Below the pieces are notes generated by a model. It did not search any database. It saw only the letters and a program-made list of their open reading frames with translations, and was not told the DNA's origin. Shown one piece after another: positions 19,047 to 27,493 of a stretch of DNA of 37,949 nucleotides (its first letter is position 1; each line of letters begins with the position of its first letter). The position numbers were made by a program, and so were the translations under genes. The stretch lies in NCBI GenBank assembly GCA_003134515.1, contig PLBM01000043.1, positions 194-38,142 of the forward strand, in the 5' to 3' direction. This DNA comes from Acidimicrobiaceae bacterium. GTDB taxonomy: Bacteria; Actinomycetota; Acidimicrobiia; Acidimicrobiales; RAAP-2.

Positions 19047-19547
19047 CTAGAGATGGGCGCGCACTTTCTGCCACGTCGCTTGTAGCGATTCGGGTAAAAC
19101 GCGCGTCTCGCCAATCGTGGTCATGAAGTTCGTGTCGCCACTCCAGCGCGGCAGCGCGTGCGCGTGCAGATGTTTAGGGATTCCCGCGCCTGCGGCGTGA
19201 CCGAGATTCATCCCGAGGTTCATCCCATCGGGCTCGTAGGCCTTCTTAAGTGCCGCGACCGCGTCTCGCAACACGAGAAAAAAGTCGGAGAACTCTTCGT
19301 CGTTCAACTCCTCGAGCGAGTCCACGTGACGAAACGGCACCACGAGGAGATGGCCCGAGCCGTAGGGAAAGGCGTTCAAGACCACGAAGGTATATTGACT
19401 TTTTTTCAGCACGCCCGTCGACTCGTCGACCGGCTCGGCGCCCAGGACGCAAAAGACGCACTCGGCTCCTTCATCCGCATTCTCCTTCGCGTTGATGCTC
19501 GCGACGTACCCCTCACGCCACGCGGCGGAAAAACGCTCTAGGCCCAC
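19047..19547 (-). CDS. HIT domain protein
   Basis: 166 aa; CVFCVLGAE, FPYGSGHLLVVPFRHVDSLEEL, GIPKHLHAHALPRW. Confidence 0.9.
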   Translation of the reverse strand: MGLERFSAAWREGYVASINAKENADEGAECVFCVLGAEPVDESTGVLKKSQYTFVVLNAFPYGSGHLLVVPFRHVDSLEELNDEEFSDFFLVLRDAVAALKKAYEPDGMNLGMNLGHAAGAGIPKHLHAHALPRWSGDTNFMTTIGETRVLPESLQATWQKVRAHL

Positions 19548-21529
19548 GTGGGCGCCTCGGGTGAGGCGTGTGCTCGAATCTCTTCGAGCAGCCGTTCGCG
19601 AAACGCGCTCACGCTCACGCCACGTTCGGGGTCGTTCGATCCGCGCGCGTTTACTCCGAGGGTCGCGTTCGCGACGTCCTCGTCGCCCACCACCACCACG
19701 TAGGGGATCTTTTCGAGTTTGGCCTTACGAATTCGAGCACCCAATGGTTCGCTCGCCACTTCGACGTTGACGCGAACCCCCTCGAGGCGAAGCAGCGCCG
19801 CCACCTCAAAGGCGTAGTCGTCATGGTCGTCACGAACGCCCAGCACGCGAACCTGCTCGGGACTGAGCCACGTCGGCAAGTTCCCGGCGTAGTGCTCGAT
19901 GAGAATCGCCATGAATCGCTCCACCGATCCAAAGAGCGCACGGTGAATCATAATGGGGCGCTGACGCGAGTTATCGGGCGCGACGTAGGTGGCGTCAAAA
20001 TTCTTGGGCTGTTGGAAGTCCAACTGAATCGTGGACATTTGGTGAGTACGGCCGATGGCGTCGCGCGCCTGCACGGAGATCTTGGGTCCGTAGAACGCGC
20101 CGCCCCCGACGTCGAGCACGAGTTCGAGCTCCGCCGCTTCAGCCACCGCAGCGAGAATGGCCTCGGCCTCGGCCCACTCTTCGTCGGTGCCCGAGGCCTT
20201 GAACGATGGTCGTGTCGAAAGCTCCAGGTAGAACTCCGACAGGCCAAAATCGCGCAGCAGATCGAGCACGAAGGTGAGGAGACTGGCCAACTCTTCGGTC
20301 ATCTGCTCGCGCGTGCAAAAGATGTGCGCGTCGTCCATGGTCATACCTCTCACGCGAGTCAAACCTTGGACGACGCCCGACTTCTCGAAGCGGTAGACCG
20401 AGCCGAATTCGAACATGCGCAACGGCAGTTCTCGGTAACTGCGTTGGCGCGCCTTGAAGATCAAGACGTGAAACGGGCAGTTCATGGGCTTGAGGTAGTA
20501 GTGCTGGCCCTCATCGAGCACCATCGGCGGATACATGCTCTCGGCGAACCACGCCAAGTGCCCCGAGGTCTCGAAGAGTTCGGCTTTGGAGATGTGCGGC
20601 GAGTACACGAACTCATAGCCCGACGCCTCGTGGCGTTGGCGGGAATACTCCTCGAGCACGCGTCGAATGATGCCACCTTTGGGGTGAAAGACCGCGAGTC
20701 CTGGCCCGAGCTCACTGGGGAACGAGAAGAGGTCGAGTTCGTGACCGAGGCGACGGTGATCGCGCTTCTCCGCCTCTTCCAACTGCACCAGGTGCGCAAC
20801 GAGGGCCTCCTTCGACTCCCACGCGGTGCCGTAAATTCGTTGCAGTTGCGGTTGAGACTCGTCACCGCGCCAGTACGCGCCCGCGACCCTGGTCAACTGG
20901 AAGTGCCCGAGGTGCGACGTGCTCGGCACGTGGGGTCCCCGACAGAGATCGATGAACGCGTCCGTGTTGGAATAGGTCGAAATGGTGTCGCCGCCGCCCG
21001 TCTCCGCCAGGTCTTCCTCGCCGGCCCCTCGCGCCACCGCCTCGATGATCTCAATCTTGAAGGGCTGATTCTTAAAGAGGACCAAGCCGTCACCAATGGA
21101 GTACTCCGAGCGAGTGAAGGGCTGGTCCTCCGCGACAATGGCGCGCATCTCAGCGTCGACTCGAACCAGATCGTCGTCACTAAAGTGCTGACCGCCCGGC
21201 AGTTCGAAGTCGTAGTAGAAGCCGTCTCGAATCGCCGGACCGATGGCGTAGTGCGCGCCGGGCCATAGACGGGTGACGGCTTGGGCCAGTACGTGGGCCG
21301 ACGAGTGGCGCAGCACCTCACGACCGTCGTCACTCGCGGGAGTCACGATCGCTACGTGGTCACCGTCGTGCAGGGGCGTAAAGAGATCAGTTAGCTGATC
21401 ATTCACGCGCGCCGCGAGGGCGTCTTTGGCGAGTCGCTTCCCGATCGCCTTGGCGAGGTCGAACGCCGTCGAACCCTCGGACAGGGTTCGCATCGAAGCG
21501 TCGGGTAGCTCAACTTTGAGATCAGACAT
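19538..21529 (-). CDS. thrS: Threonyl-tRNA synthetase
   Basis: MSDLKVELPDAS (TGS), HSSAHVLAQAVTRLWPGAHYAIGP, YLKPMNCPFHVLIFK, MIHRALFGSVERFMAILIEHYAG. Start trimmed to MSDLK. Confidence 0.96.
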   Translation of the reverse strand: MSDLKVELPDASMRTLSEGSTAFDLAKAIGKRLAKDALAARVNDQLTDLFTPLHDGDHVAIVTPASDDGREVLRHSSAHVLAQAVTRLWPGAHYAIGPAIRDGFYYDFELPGGQHFSDDDLVRVDAEMRAIVAEDQPFTRSEYSIGDGLVLFKNQPFKIEIIEAVARGAGEEDLAETGGGDTISTYSNTDAFIDLCRGPHVPSTSHLGHFQLTRVAGAYWRGDESQPQLQRIYGTAWESKEALVAHLVQLEEAEKRDHRRLGHELDLFSFPSELGPGLAVFHPKGGIIRRVLEEYSRQRHEASGYEFVYSPHISKAELFETSGHLAWFAESMYPPMVLDEGQHYYLKPMNCPFHVLIFKARQRSYRELPLRMFEFGSVYRFEKSGVVQGLTRVRGMTMDDAHIFCTREQMTEELASLLTFVLDLLRDFGLSEFYLELSTRPSFKASGTDEEWAEAEAILAAVAEAAELELVLDVGGGAFYGPKISVQARDAIGRTHQMSTIQLDFQQPKNFDATYVAPDNSRQRPIMIHRALFGSVERFMAILIEHYAGNLPTWLSPEQVRVLGVRDDHDDYAFEVAALLRLEGVRVNVEVASEPLGARIRKAKLEKIPYVVVVGDEDVANATLGVNARGSNDPERGVSVSAFRERLLEEIRAHASPEAPTWA

Positions 21530-21545
21530 CTCGTCCTTTCGTCGA

Positions 21546-22667
21546 CTACAGCGTAATGCCGAGCAACGATGCCGCCGAAGCGACACTCGATCCGGCGTGC
21601 GCGGCGGCGTCGATCGCGCGAAGCGCGTCGGGCGTGTTGAGGTCGTCGTCAAGCGCGTCGCGCACGTCCTCCAGCACCAACGAGACGCGACCGGTCGTCA
21701 ACGTCGAGCGCCACGTCGCGAGTCGCGATTGGGCGTGCGACAACAACTCGTCTCGCCACTCCCAATCGTCGCGGTAGAACTGATCGAGCAGCGCCAGACG
21801 AACCGCCGCCGGCTCCGAACGCCGCACCACGTCGTGCACGTAGACCAGATTGCCCAGTGATTTGCTCATCTTGACCCCATCCAGCGCCACCAACCCGGTG
21901 TGCATCCAGTGCTTCACGAACGGCGCGCCGGTCACCGATTCGCTCTGGGCCGCTTCACATTCGTGATGAGGAAACGCGAGGTCTCGCCCGCCGCCGTGGA
22001 CATCGACCGTCTCGCCGAGTTCGCGCAACGCCAGCGCGGAGCACTCGATGTGCCAACCCGGGCGACCCGCGCCCCAGCGAGACTCCCAGGCCGGTTCGTC
22101 CTCGAGAGAGGGCTGCCAGAGTACGAAATCGAGCGGGTCGCGCTTGTTTGGGTCGTCGGGTCGGCCCCCGTTGGCGCCGGCGAGTTCGATCATCACTTCT
22201 CGTGGTTGATGGCTGATCTGACCAAAGCGAGGGAACTTGGACACTTCAAAGTAGACGCTCCCCTCGACTTCGTAGGCCAGTCCCAGATCGAAGGTCTGAC
22301 CAATCAACGTGAGTATCTCGGGGATCGCGCCCGTGGCGCGAGGTTCGGAGTACACCGCCAAGAGATTGAGAAGTTTCATATCACGCTCAAAGGTGACCAT
22401 CTCTTGCGCGGCGAGGTCGAGGTAGTTGACCCCAAGCTCGCGGGCCTTTCGAAGAATGTCGTCATCGACGTCGGTGACGTTGCGCACGCAACGGGCCTCA
22501 TGGCCCGCGTCGAGCAGACGTCGGGTCAACACATCAAAGGTGAGATAGACGAAGGCGTGACCGAGGTGCGCCGATTCGTAGGGTGTGATGCCACAGCTGT
22601 ACAGCGTGGCGACGGGACCGATCTCGAGGGGAAACACGCCCCGGCGCGCACTGTCGTAGAGCTGCAT
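21546..22667 (-). CDS. mshC: MshC-like cysteine:GlcN-inositol ligase (CysRS paralogue of mycothiol synthesis)
   Basis: [82 protein letters not shown] signature favours MshC over CysS. Confidence 0.78.
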   Translation of the reverse strand: MQLYDSARRGVFPLEIGPVATLYSCGITPYESAHLGHAFVYLTFDVLTRRLLDAGHEARCVRNVTDVDDDILRKARELGVNYLDLAAQEMVTFERDMKLLNLLAVYSEPRATGAIPEILTLIGQTFDLGLAYEVEGSVYFEVSKFPRFGQISHQPREVMIELAGANGGRPDDPNKRDPLDFVLWQPSLEDEPAWESRWGAGRPGWHIECSALALRELGETVDVHGGGRDLAFPHHECEAAQSESVTGAPFVKHWMHTGLVALDGVKMSKSLGNLVYVHDVVRRSEPAAVRLALLDQFYRDDWEWRDELLSHAQSRLATWRSTLTTGRVSLVLEDVRDALDDDLNTPDALRAIDAAAHAGSSVASAASLLGITL

Positions 22668-23329
22668 CAGTGCTTGAGTCCGGCGAGCTTTACGTAGCTG
22701 TACGACTTTTGACGAATATTGATTGAAATACACACCGCCGTAAAGGCCTCGATGGCACTGGCGAGCGACATCGATCCCGCGATCACCGCGTGCAATCCAG
22801 GCATCGAGTCGACTATCGCCGCGACCTCTTCACAAGCCCGCTCGTCGTCGGAGCAAAGGATCACGTCGGCATCGAGTTGGCTGTCAAGGTCTTCCATCTG
22901 CCTCGCCGGCAGATGATGAAAGGCGGCCACGATCGTGCTCTCGGGCAAGGCGAAGGCCAACTGAGCGGCCATCGAACCACGCGAGGGATAGAGCGGGAGA
23001 ACCTCTTTGCCTTCGCGCGCGAGCGCGTTGACCATCGAGATCACGGTCTTGTGAGCGAGTGAGCTTCGAAGCGCGCTGACCGTGGCGACGGCGGCGTCCC
23101 AGGGCGTCGCGACGATGACGAGCTCACAGTCCGCGGCGGCCTCGTTGGTGGCGCCGCGCACCACGCCGGTACCGCGCGGCAAAAGTGTGGTGGCCGTGAC
23201 CTCGGCGCGCGCCGCGTCGCGAGAACCAAGCATGACGTCGTAACCCGCACTCGCGAGACGAATCGCCACGCCCCTACCGGCCGGTCCGGTGCCGCCCAAG
23301 ATGCCCACTGTCGTCATCGTCGTCCTCAT
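22667..23329 (-). CDS. NADPH-dependent F420 reductase (Fno/NpdG family)
   Basis: 220 aa; TVGILGGTGPAGRGVAIRLASAGYDVMLGSRD Rossmann motif, AFHHLPARQMEDLD. Confidence 0.85.
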   Translation of the reverse strand: MRTTMTTVGILGGTGPAGRGVAIRLASAGYDVMLGSRDAARAEVTATTLLPRGTGVVRGATNEAAADCELVIVATPWDAAVATVSALRSSLAHKTVISMVNALAREGKEVLPLYPSRGSMAAQLAFALPESTIVAAFHHLPARQMEDLDSQLDADVILCSDDERACEEVAAIVDSMPGLHAVIAGSMSLASAIEAFTAVCISINIRQKSYSYVKLAGLKH

Positions 23330-23360
23330 TGGTCATAAAGCCTAGAAGTACGCTAACAAC

Positions 23361-24140
23361 ATGGCACTCCTGAGCGATCACCGCATCCTGGTCACCGGCG
23401 TATTGACCGACGACTCCCTCGCTTTTGGCATCGCCGAGCGAGCCCTGCAAGAGGGGGCGACGATTGCGCTTTCGGGCGCCGGGCGCGGCACCTCCATTAC
23501 TCGGCGTACCGCGAGAAAACTCGGCGACGTGGGCGAAGTCATCGAACTCGATGTCACCAGTCCCGGGCAGATCGCCGCGGCGGTAGCGGAGATCGAAGTT
23601 CGATTTGGACGTCTCGACGGACTGGTGCACGCCATTGGTTACGCCCCGCCGAGCTGTCTCGGAGGCGGCATGTTCGTCGCGCCCTACGAAGACGTGGCGA
23701 CCGCGATGCACGTTTCGACGTACTCGCTGGCGGCCCTGGTGGGTGCGTTTCGCCCGCTGTTGCAAAAAAGCGAAGCCCTCGGCGGCGCGTCGGTGGTGGC
23801 GTTGGACTTTGACGGATCGCGCGCCTATCCAATGTACGACTGGATGGGCGTCATGAAGGCGGCCCTCGAGTCACTCGGCCGTTATCTCGCGCGCGAAGTG
23901 GGTAAGGACAAGATTCGCGTCAACATGCTCGCCGCGGGACCGATCCGCACCACCGCCGCGAAATCAATCCCGGGGTTTTCGCTCTTCGAGGACACGTGGG
24001 GTGATCGAGCGCCCCTCGGCTGGAACGTGCACGACGCCAGCGCCATCGCCGATACCGCGGTCGCGCTGTTGTCACCGTTGCTGCGCGCGACGACCGCTTC
24101 GGTGATTCACGTCGACGGCGGCGCTTACGCAATGGGCTAG
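23361..24140 (+). CDS. fabI: Enoyl-ACP reductase (FabI/InhA-like SDR)
   Basis: 259 aa; RILVTGVLTDDSLAFGIAERALQEGA, HAIGYAP, YPMYDWMGVMKAALESLGRYLAREVG, INML-type AAGPIRTTAAKSI. Confidence 0.88.
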   Translation: MALLSDHRILVTGVLTDDSLAFGIAERALQEGATIALSGAGRGTSITRRTARKLGDVGEVIELDVTSPGQIAAAVAEIEVRFGRLDGLVHAIGYAPPSCLGGGMFVAPYEDVATAMHVSTYSLAALVGAFRPLLQKSEALGGASVVALDFDGSRAYPMYDWMGVMKAALESLGRYLAREVGKDKIRVNMLAAGPIRTTAAKSIPGFSLFEDTWGDRAPLGWNVHDASAIADTAVALLSPLLRATTASVIHVDGGAYAMG

Positions 24141-26011
24141 TCCTCTTGCGCGGCGAACTGCGTTTCGTAGAGATCGCGATAGAGCCCGTCGCGAGCGTGT
24201 AACTGAGCGTGCGTGCCGCTCGCCACGATGCGTCCCTCGTCCACCACGAGAATCTGATCGGCGTTTCGAATCGTCGAGAGCCGGTGCGCGATGACGAGCG
24301 ACGTGCGCTGGCTCATGGTCTCATCGAGCGCACGCTGCACCGCGGCTTCACTCTCGGCGTCGAGGTGCGCCGTCGCTTCGTCCAGCACCACCAGATGGGG
24401 TGACTTCAACAGCAGGCGCGCCAACGCGACACGCTGCTTCTCGCCACCCGAAAGCCGATAGCCCCGCTCGCCCACCACGGTGCTGAGGCCCAGGGGCAGC
24501 GACGCCACCAAGTCGGCGATCTGCGCCGATGCCAGCGCGAGGGCCACTTCCTCATCGGTAGCGTCGGGTTTGGCGAAGAGCAGATTGGCGCGAAGCGAGT
24601 CGTGAAAGAGATGGGCATCCTGGGTAACCACGCCCACGGTCGCGTTGAGCGACGCCGTCGTCGCCTCGCGCACGTCCACGCCATTGATCGACACCGATCC
24701 ACCGTTCACGTCGTAGAGCCGCGACACCAACATAGATATCGTCGTTTTGCCGGCGCCGCTCGGTCCAACGAGCGCTGTCATGGTGCCCGGTTCGACCACG
24801 AAGCTGACGTCGTGCAACACGGCGGTGCGAGGAGTGTCATCAAGGCGCGCCACCGCCTCGAGTGAGGCTAGCGAGACTTCCTCCGCGCCGGGGTAAGAAA
24901 AATCAACGTGCGAGAACGCCAGTTTCGCCGGACCCGGCGGAATCGAACGCGCGTGAGGACTTTCCTTGATCATCGGTTCGAGGTCGAGAACCTCGAAGAG
25001 CCGCTCGAAGCTCACCATGGCCGACATGTAGTCAATGTTGAGATTGGAGAGCTGCGTGAGGGGCCCGTACAGGCGGCCGAGGTACGCGGTCAGGGCCACA
25101 ACCGTACCAACGAGCAGCACGCCGTGCACGGCCTCCACTCCTCCAAAACCGTAGGCGAAGGCCGTGGCCAGCGACGCGGTCAACGACAACGAGATGAAAA
25201 AGTAGCGCTGGTACATGGCCTGATGAATGCCAATGTCACGCACCTGCGCGGCTCGGTGCTCGAATGCTTTGCGCTCTTCCTGGGGACGACCAAACAGCTT
25301 CACGAGCATCGCGCCGGCCACGTTGAAACGCTCCGACATGACCATATTCATCTCGGCGTTCAATTCCATGCCGCGTTGGAAAAGAGTACCCAGTCGCCGT
25401 CCGACACGGCGAGCGGGCAGAAGGAAGACCGGAACCAGAATCAGCGCGACCAGAGTGATGGGCCAACTTAGGAGAAACATCACCACGAGCACGATGACCA
25501 CGAGAATCACGTTGCCTACGACATTGGAAAAGAGGTCGGTGAAGGCTTGTTGAGCCCCGATGACGTCGTTATTGAGGCGACTGATCAATGCGCCCGTTTG
25601 GGTTCTCGAAAAGAACGCAATGGGCATCTCTTGGATGTGACGAAAGACTTCGGCGCGCAGATCGTAAATCAGGCCCTCGCCGATGATTGCCGAGATTCTG
25701 CGTTCAATCATCTGGAGCCCAGCGTCAAAGATGGCCAGAATTGCCGTAGCAACCGCGAGACCGACCACCAGGCCCGCTCGATGCTTGTAGATCCCCACGT
25801 CAATGATCTCGCGCAACAAGAGCGGTGAGACCGAGGAAATGATGGCGTCGACGATGACGACGGTTAAGAAGAATATCAACGCGGGCCGGTAGTGCGCCGC
25901 GAATTTCAAGATGCGAGGGAGCGTTCCCTTCTTTAGACGGTGCTCGAGAATCTTTCGGTCGCGTTGCATCCCGCGCATTCCCATTCGCCCGCCGGCGCCG
26001 TGCATGCTCAT
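24137..26011 (-). CDS. ABC transporter, fused permease and ATP-binding (ABCB/MsbA-like exporter)
   Basis: TM domain followed by GPSGAGKTTISMLVSRLYD, YRLSGGEKQRVALARLLLKSPHLVVLDEATAHLD. Start estimated at MSMHGAGG. Confidence 0.93.
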   Translation of the reverse strand: MSMHGAGGRMGMRGMQRDRKILEHRLKKGTLPRILKFAAHYRPALIFFLTVVIVDAIISSVSPLLLREIIDVGIYKHRAGLVVGLAVATAILAIFDAGLQMIERRISAIIGEGLIYDLRAEVFRHIQEMPIAFFSRTQTGALISRLNNDVIGAQQAFTDLFSNVVGNVILVVIVLVVMFLLSWPITLVALILVPVFLLPARRVGRRLGTLFQRGMELNAEMNMVMSERFNVAGAMLVKLFGRPQEERKAFEHRAAQVRDIGIHQAMYQRYFFISLSLTASLATAFAYGFGGVEAVHGVLLVGTVVALTAYLGRLYGPLTQLSNLNIDYMSAMVSFERLFEVLDLEPMIKESPHARSIPPGPAKLAFSHVDFSYPGAEEVSLASLEAVARLDDTPRTAVLHDVSFVVEPGTMTALVGPSGAGKTTISMLVSRLYDVNGGSVSINGVDVREATTASLNATVGVVTQDAHLFHDSLRANLLFAKPDATDEEVALALASAQIADLVASLPLGLSTVVGERGYRLSGGEKQRVALARLLLKSPHLVVLDEATAHLDAESEAAVQRALDETMSQRTSLVIAHRLSTIRNADQILVVDEGRIVASGTHAQLHARDGLYRDLYETQFAAQED

Positions 26012-26125
26012 TTCAACTCTCCCGTCGTAGGCAGTGTAGGAAGGCTCGCGGGCACCGCGCGCGCCCATCGGTCCTTCGAAGTCACGTTCGGCCTCGGGCT
26101 TGTCTTGATAAACGCGCGCCAGACG

Positions 26126-26767
26126 TTACGAAGTCACGGCACTTATCAAAATGACGACGCCCAAGGTCATCATCACGCACGCGCCAATCGTTCGTAACAC
26201 CACGAGGCGCGTCGGCGATCCCGAGAGCCACTCCCGAGCAGTGCCGGCGATGACGCCCCAGGTGGCGTCACTGCAAAAGGCCATAACGCTAAAGAGCCCG
26301 CCGAAGACCAGCAGCTGCCAGGTGACGTTGCCCTTGGCGCGGTTGACGAAGTGGGGAAAGACCGCGGCAAAAAAGACCAGCGACTTGGGATTCAAAATAC
26401 CGACGGTGAAGCCCTGGCGAACGACGCGCAGGTTCCTCGGGCGCTGACCTTCGCGCTTAATCATGGCCCGGGCGTGCTCGTGGCGTTGGCGCAGCGCGTC
26501 ATAACCGAGCCACAGCAGATACGCGCCGCCGATGAGTTGCAAGACCACGGCGAAGGCCTTGGAGTGCGCCAGCAAAGGGCCGAGACCAATGGCGACAATC
26601 ACTGAAAGGACCAGAGTGCCAATACTGTTGCCGAGCACGGTCAGCACGGCGACGCTTCGGCCCCACGCGACGCCGCGCGCCAAGGTGAAGAGCACGCTGG
26701 GCCCGGGCACGATGATGATCGCCATCGAGGCCACCACAAAGGTCGCGAGTTGGGCGCCGCTGATCAC
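26126..26767 (-). CDS. LysE/RhtB family translocator
   Basis: 213 aa; IIVPGPSVLFTLARGVAWGRSVAVLTVLGNSIG, LQLIGGAYLLWLGYDALR, GFTVGILNPKSLVFFAAVFPHFV. Confidence 0.88.
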   Translation of the reverse strand: MISGAQLATFVVASMAIIIVPGPSVLFTLARGVAWGRSVAVLTVLGNSIGTLVLSVIVAIGLGPLLAHSKAFAVVLQLIGGAYLLWLGYDALRQRHEHARAMIKREGQRPRNLRVVRQGFTVGILNPKSLVFFAAVFPHFVNRAKGNVTWQLLVFGGLFSVMAFCSDATWGVIAGTAREWLSGSPTRLVVLRTIGACVMMTLGVVILISAVTS

Positions 26768-27414
26768 GAGGTGAACCGCGAGACGAGCGACTCAGTCACT
26801 CTTAAACTGGCGCCGATACTAAAACCGATCGTCCCGGCAAAAAAGGCCGTGGCCACGCCAACAGTGCCCCCCATCAACCACCCGACGACGAGCACGATCA
26901 CCTCTAAGGTAAGGCGGATGTAGACCACGCTGACGCCGAGGCGCCGGTGCAAACTCGTCATCAGTCCGTCGCGCGGCCCCGGCCCGAGCCCGGTCGTGAG
27001 ATAGAGCGCGCTGCCCGCACCAATGACGAGTACGGCGCCCACGACGTAGATGGACTTGAGCCAGTAGGCGTGGGGCACGGCAAGATTCGTCGAGACCACG
27101 TCCAGCACATAGGCGATGACGATCAAATTCGCGATCGTGCCAAAGCCCGGTCGCTCACGAAGTGGAAACCACGCCACCAACACCACGAAGCTGATGATGG
27201 CCGTCGACCAGCCGAGCGACCAGTTCGTGTGGCGCGAAATACCTTGGGCGAAGACTGTCCACGGCGTCGCCCCCCATTGGGCTTGGACCAATAGTCCTTC
27301 GCCGAGGCCAAAGAGGGCGAGTCCCAGGAGCAGCGGCAGGGCCATTCGAGGACGAAGGGCCCAGGGACTAGCAGCTCGCCACGGCGTCACGGGAATCTTG
27401 TGGCTGAGTCTCAT
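26764..27414 (-). CDS. YczE/YitT-like integral membrane protein
   Basis: 216 aa; GLALFGLGEGLLVQAQWGATPWTVFAQGIS, LTTGLGPGPRDGLMTSLHRRLG. Confidence 0.78.
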   Translation of the reverse strand: MRLSHKIPVTPWRAASPWALRPRMALPLLLGLALFGLGEGLLVQAQWGATPWTVFAQGISRHTNWSLGWSTAIISFVVLVAWFPLRERPGFGTIANLIVIAYVLDVVSTNLAVPHAYWLKSIYVVGAVLVIGAGSALYLTTGLGPGPRDGLMTSLHRRLGVSVVYIRLTLEVIVLVVGWLMGGTVGVATAFFAGTIGFSIGASLRVTESLVSRFTS

Positions 27415-27493
27415 GATCGACGTAACGCTAGTGGGCCGACATTCATGGACTCACTTTGGAGAGTGACAGATTCTCGCAACGATCTCTTTTGGT

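Noticed and set aside
19568-21268. 566-aa plus-strand ORF antisense to thrS
   Set aside because: Lies opposite a confidently identified thrS; Arg/His/Val-rich translation without recognisable motifs, typical shadow ORF of high-GC DNA.
21546-22667. Canonical cysteinyl-tRNA synthetase
   Set aside because: Contains [13 protein letters not shown], closer to the MshC signature than the CysS GPTVYDxxHIGNAR; the ORF is also short (373 aa). CysS cannot be fully excluded without a search.
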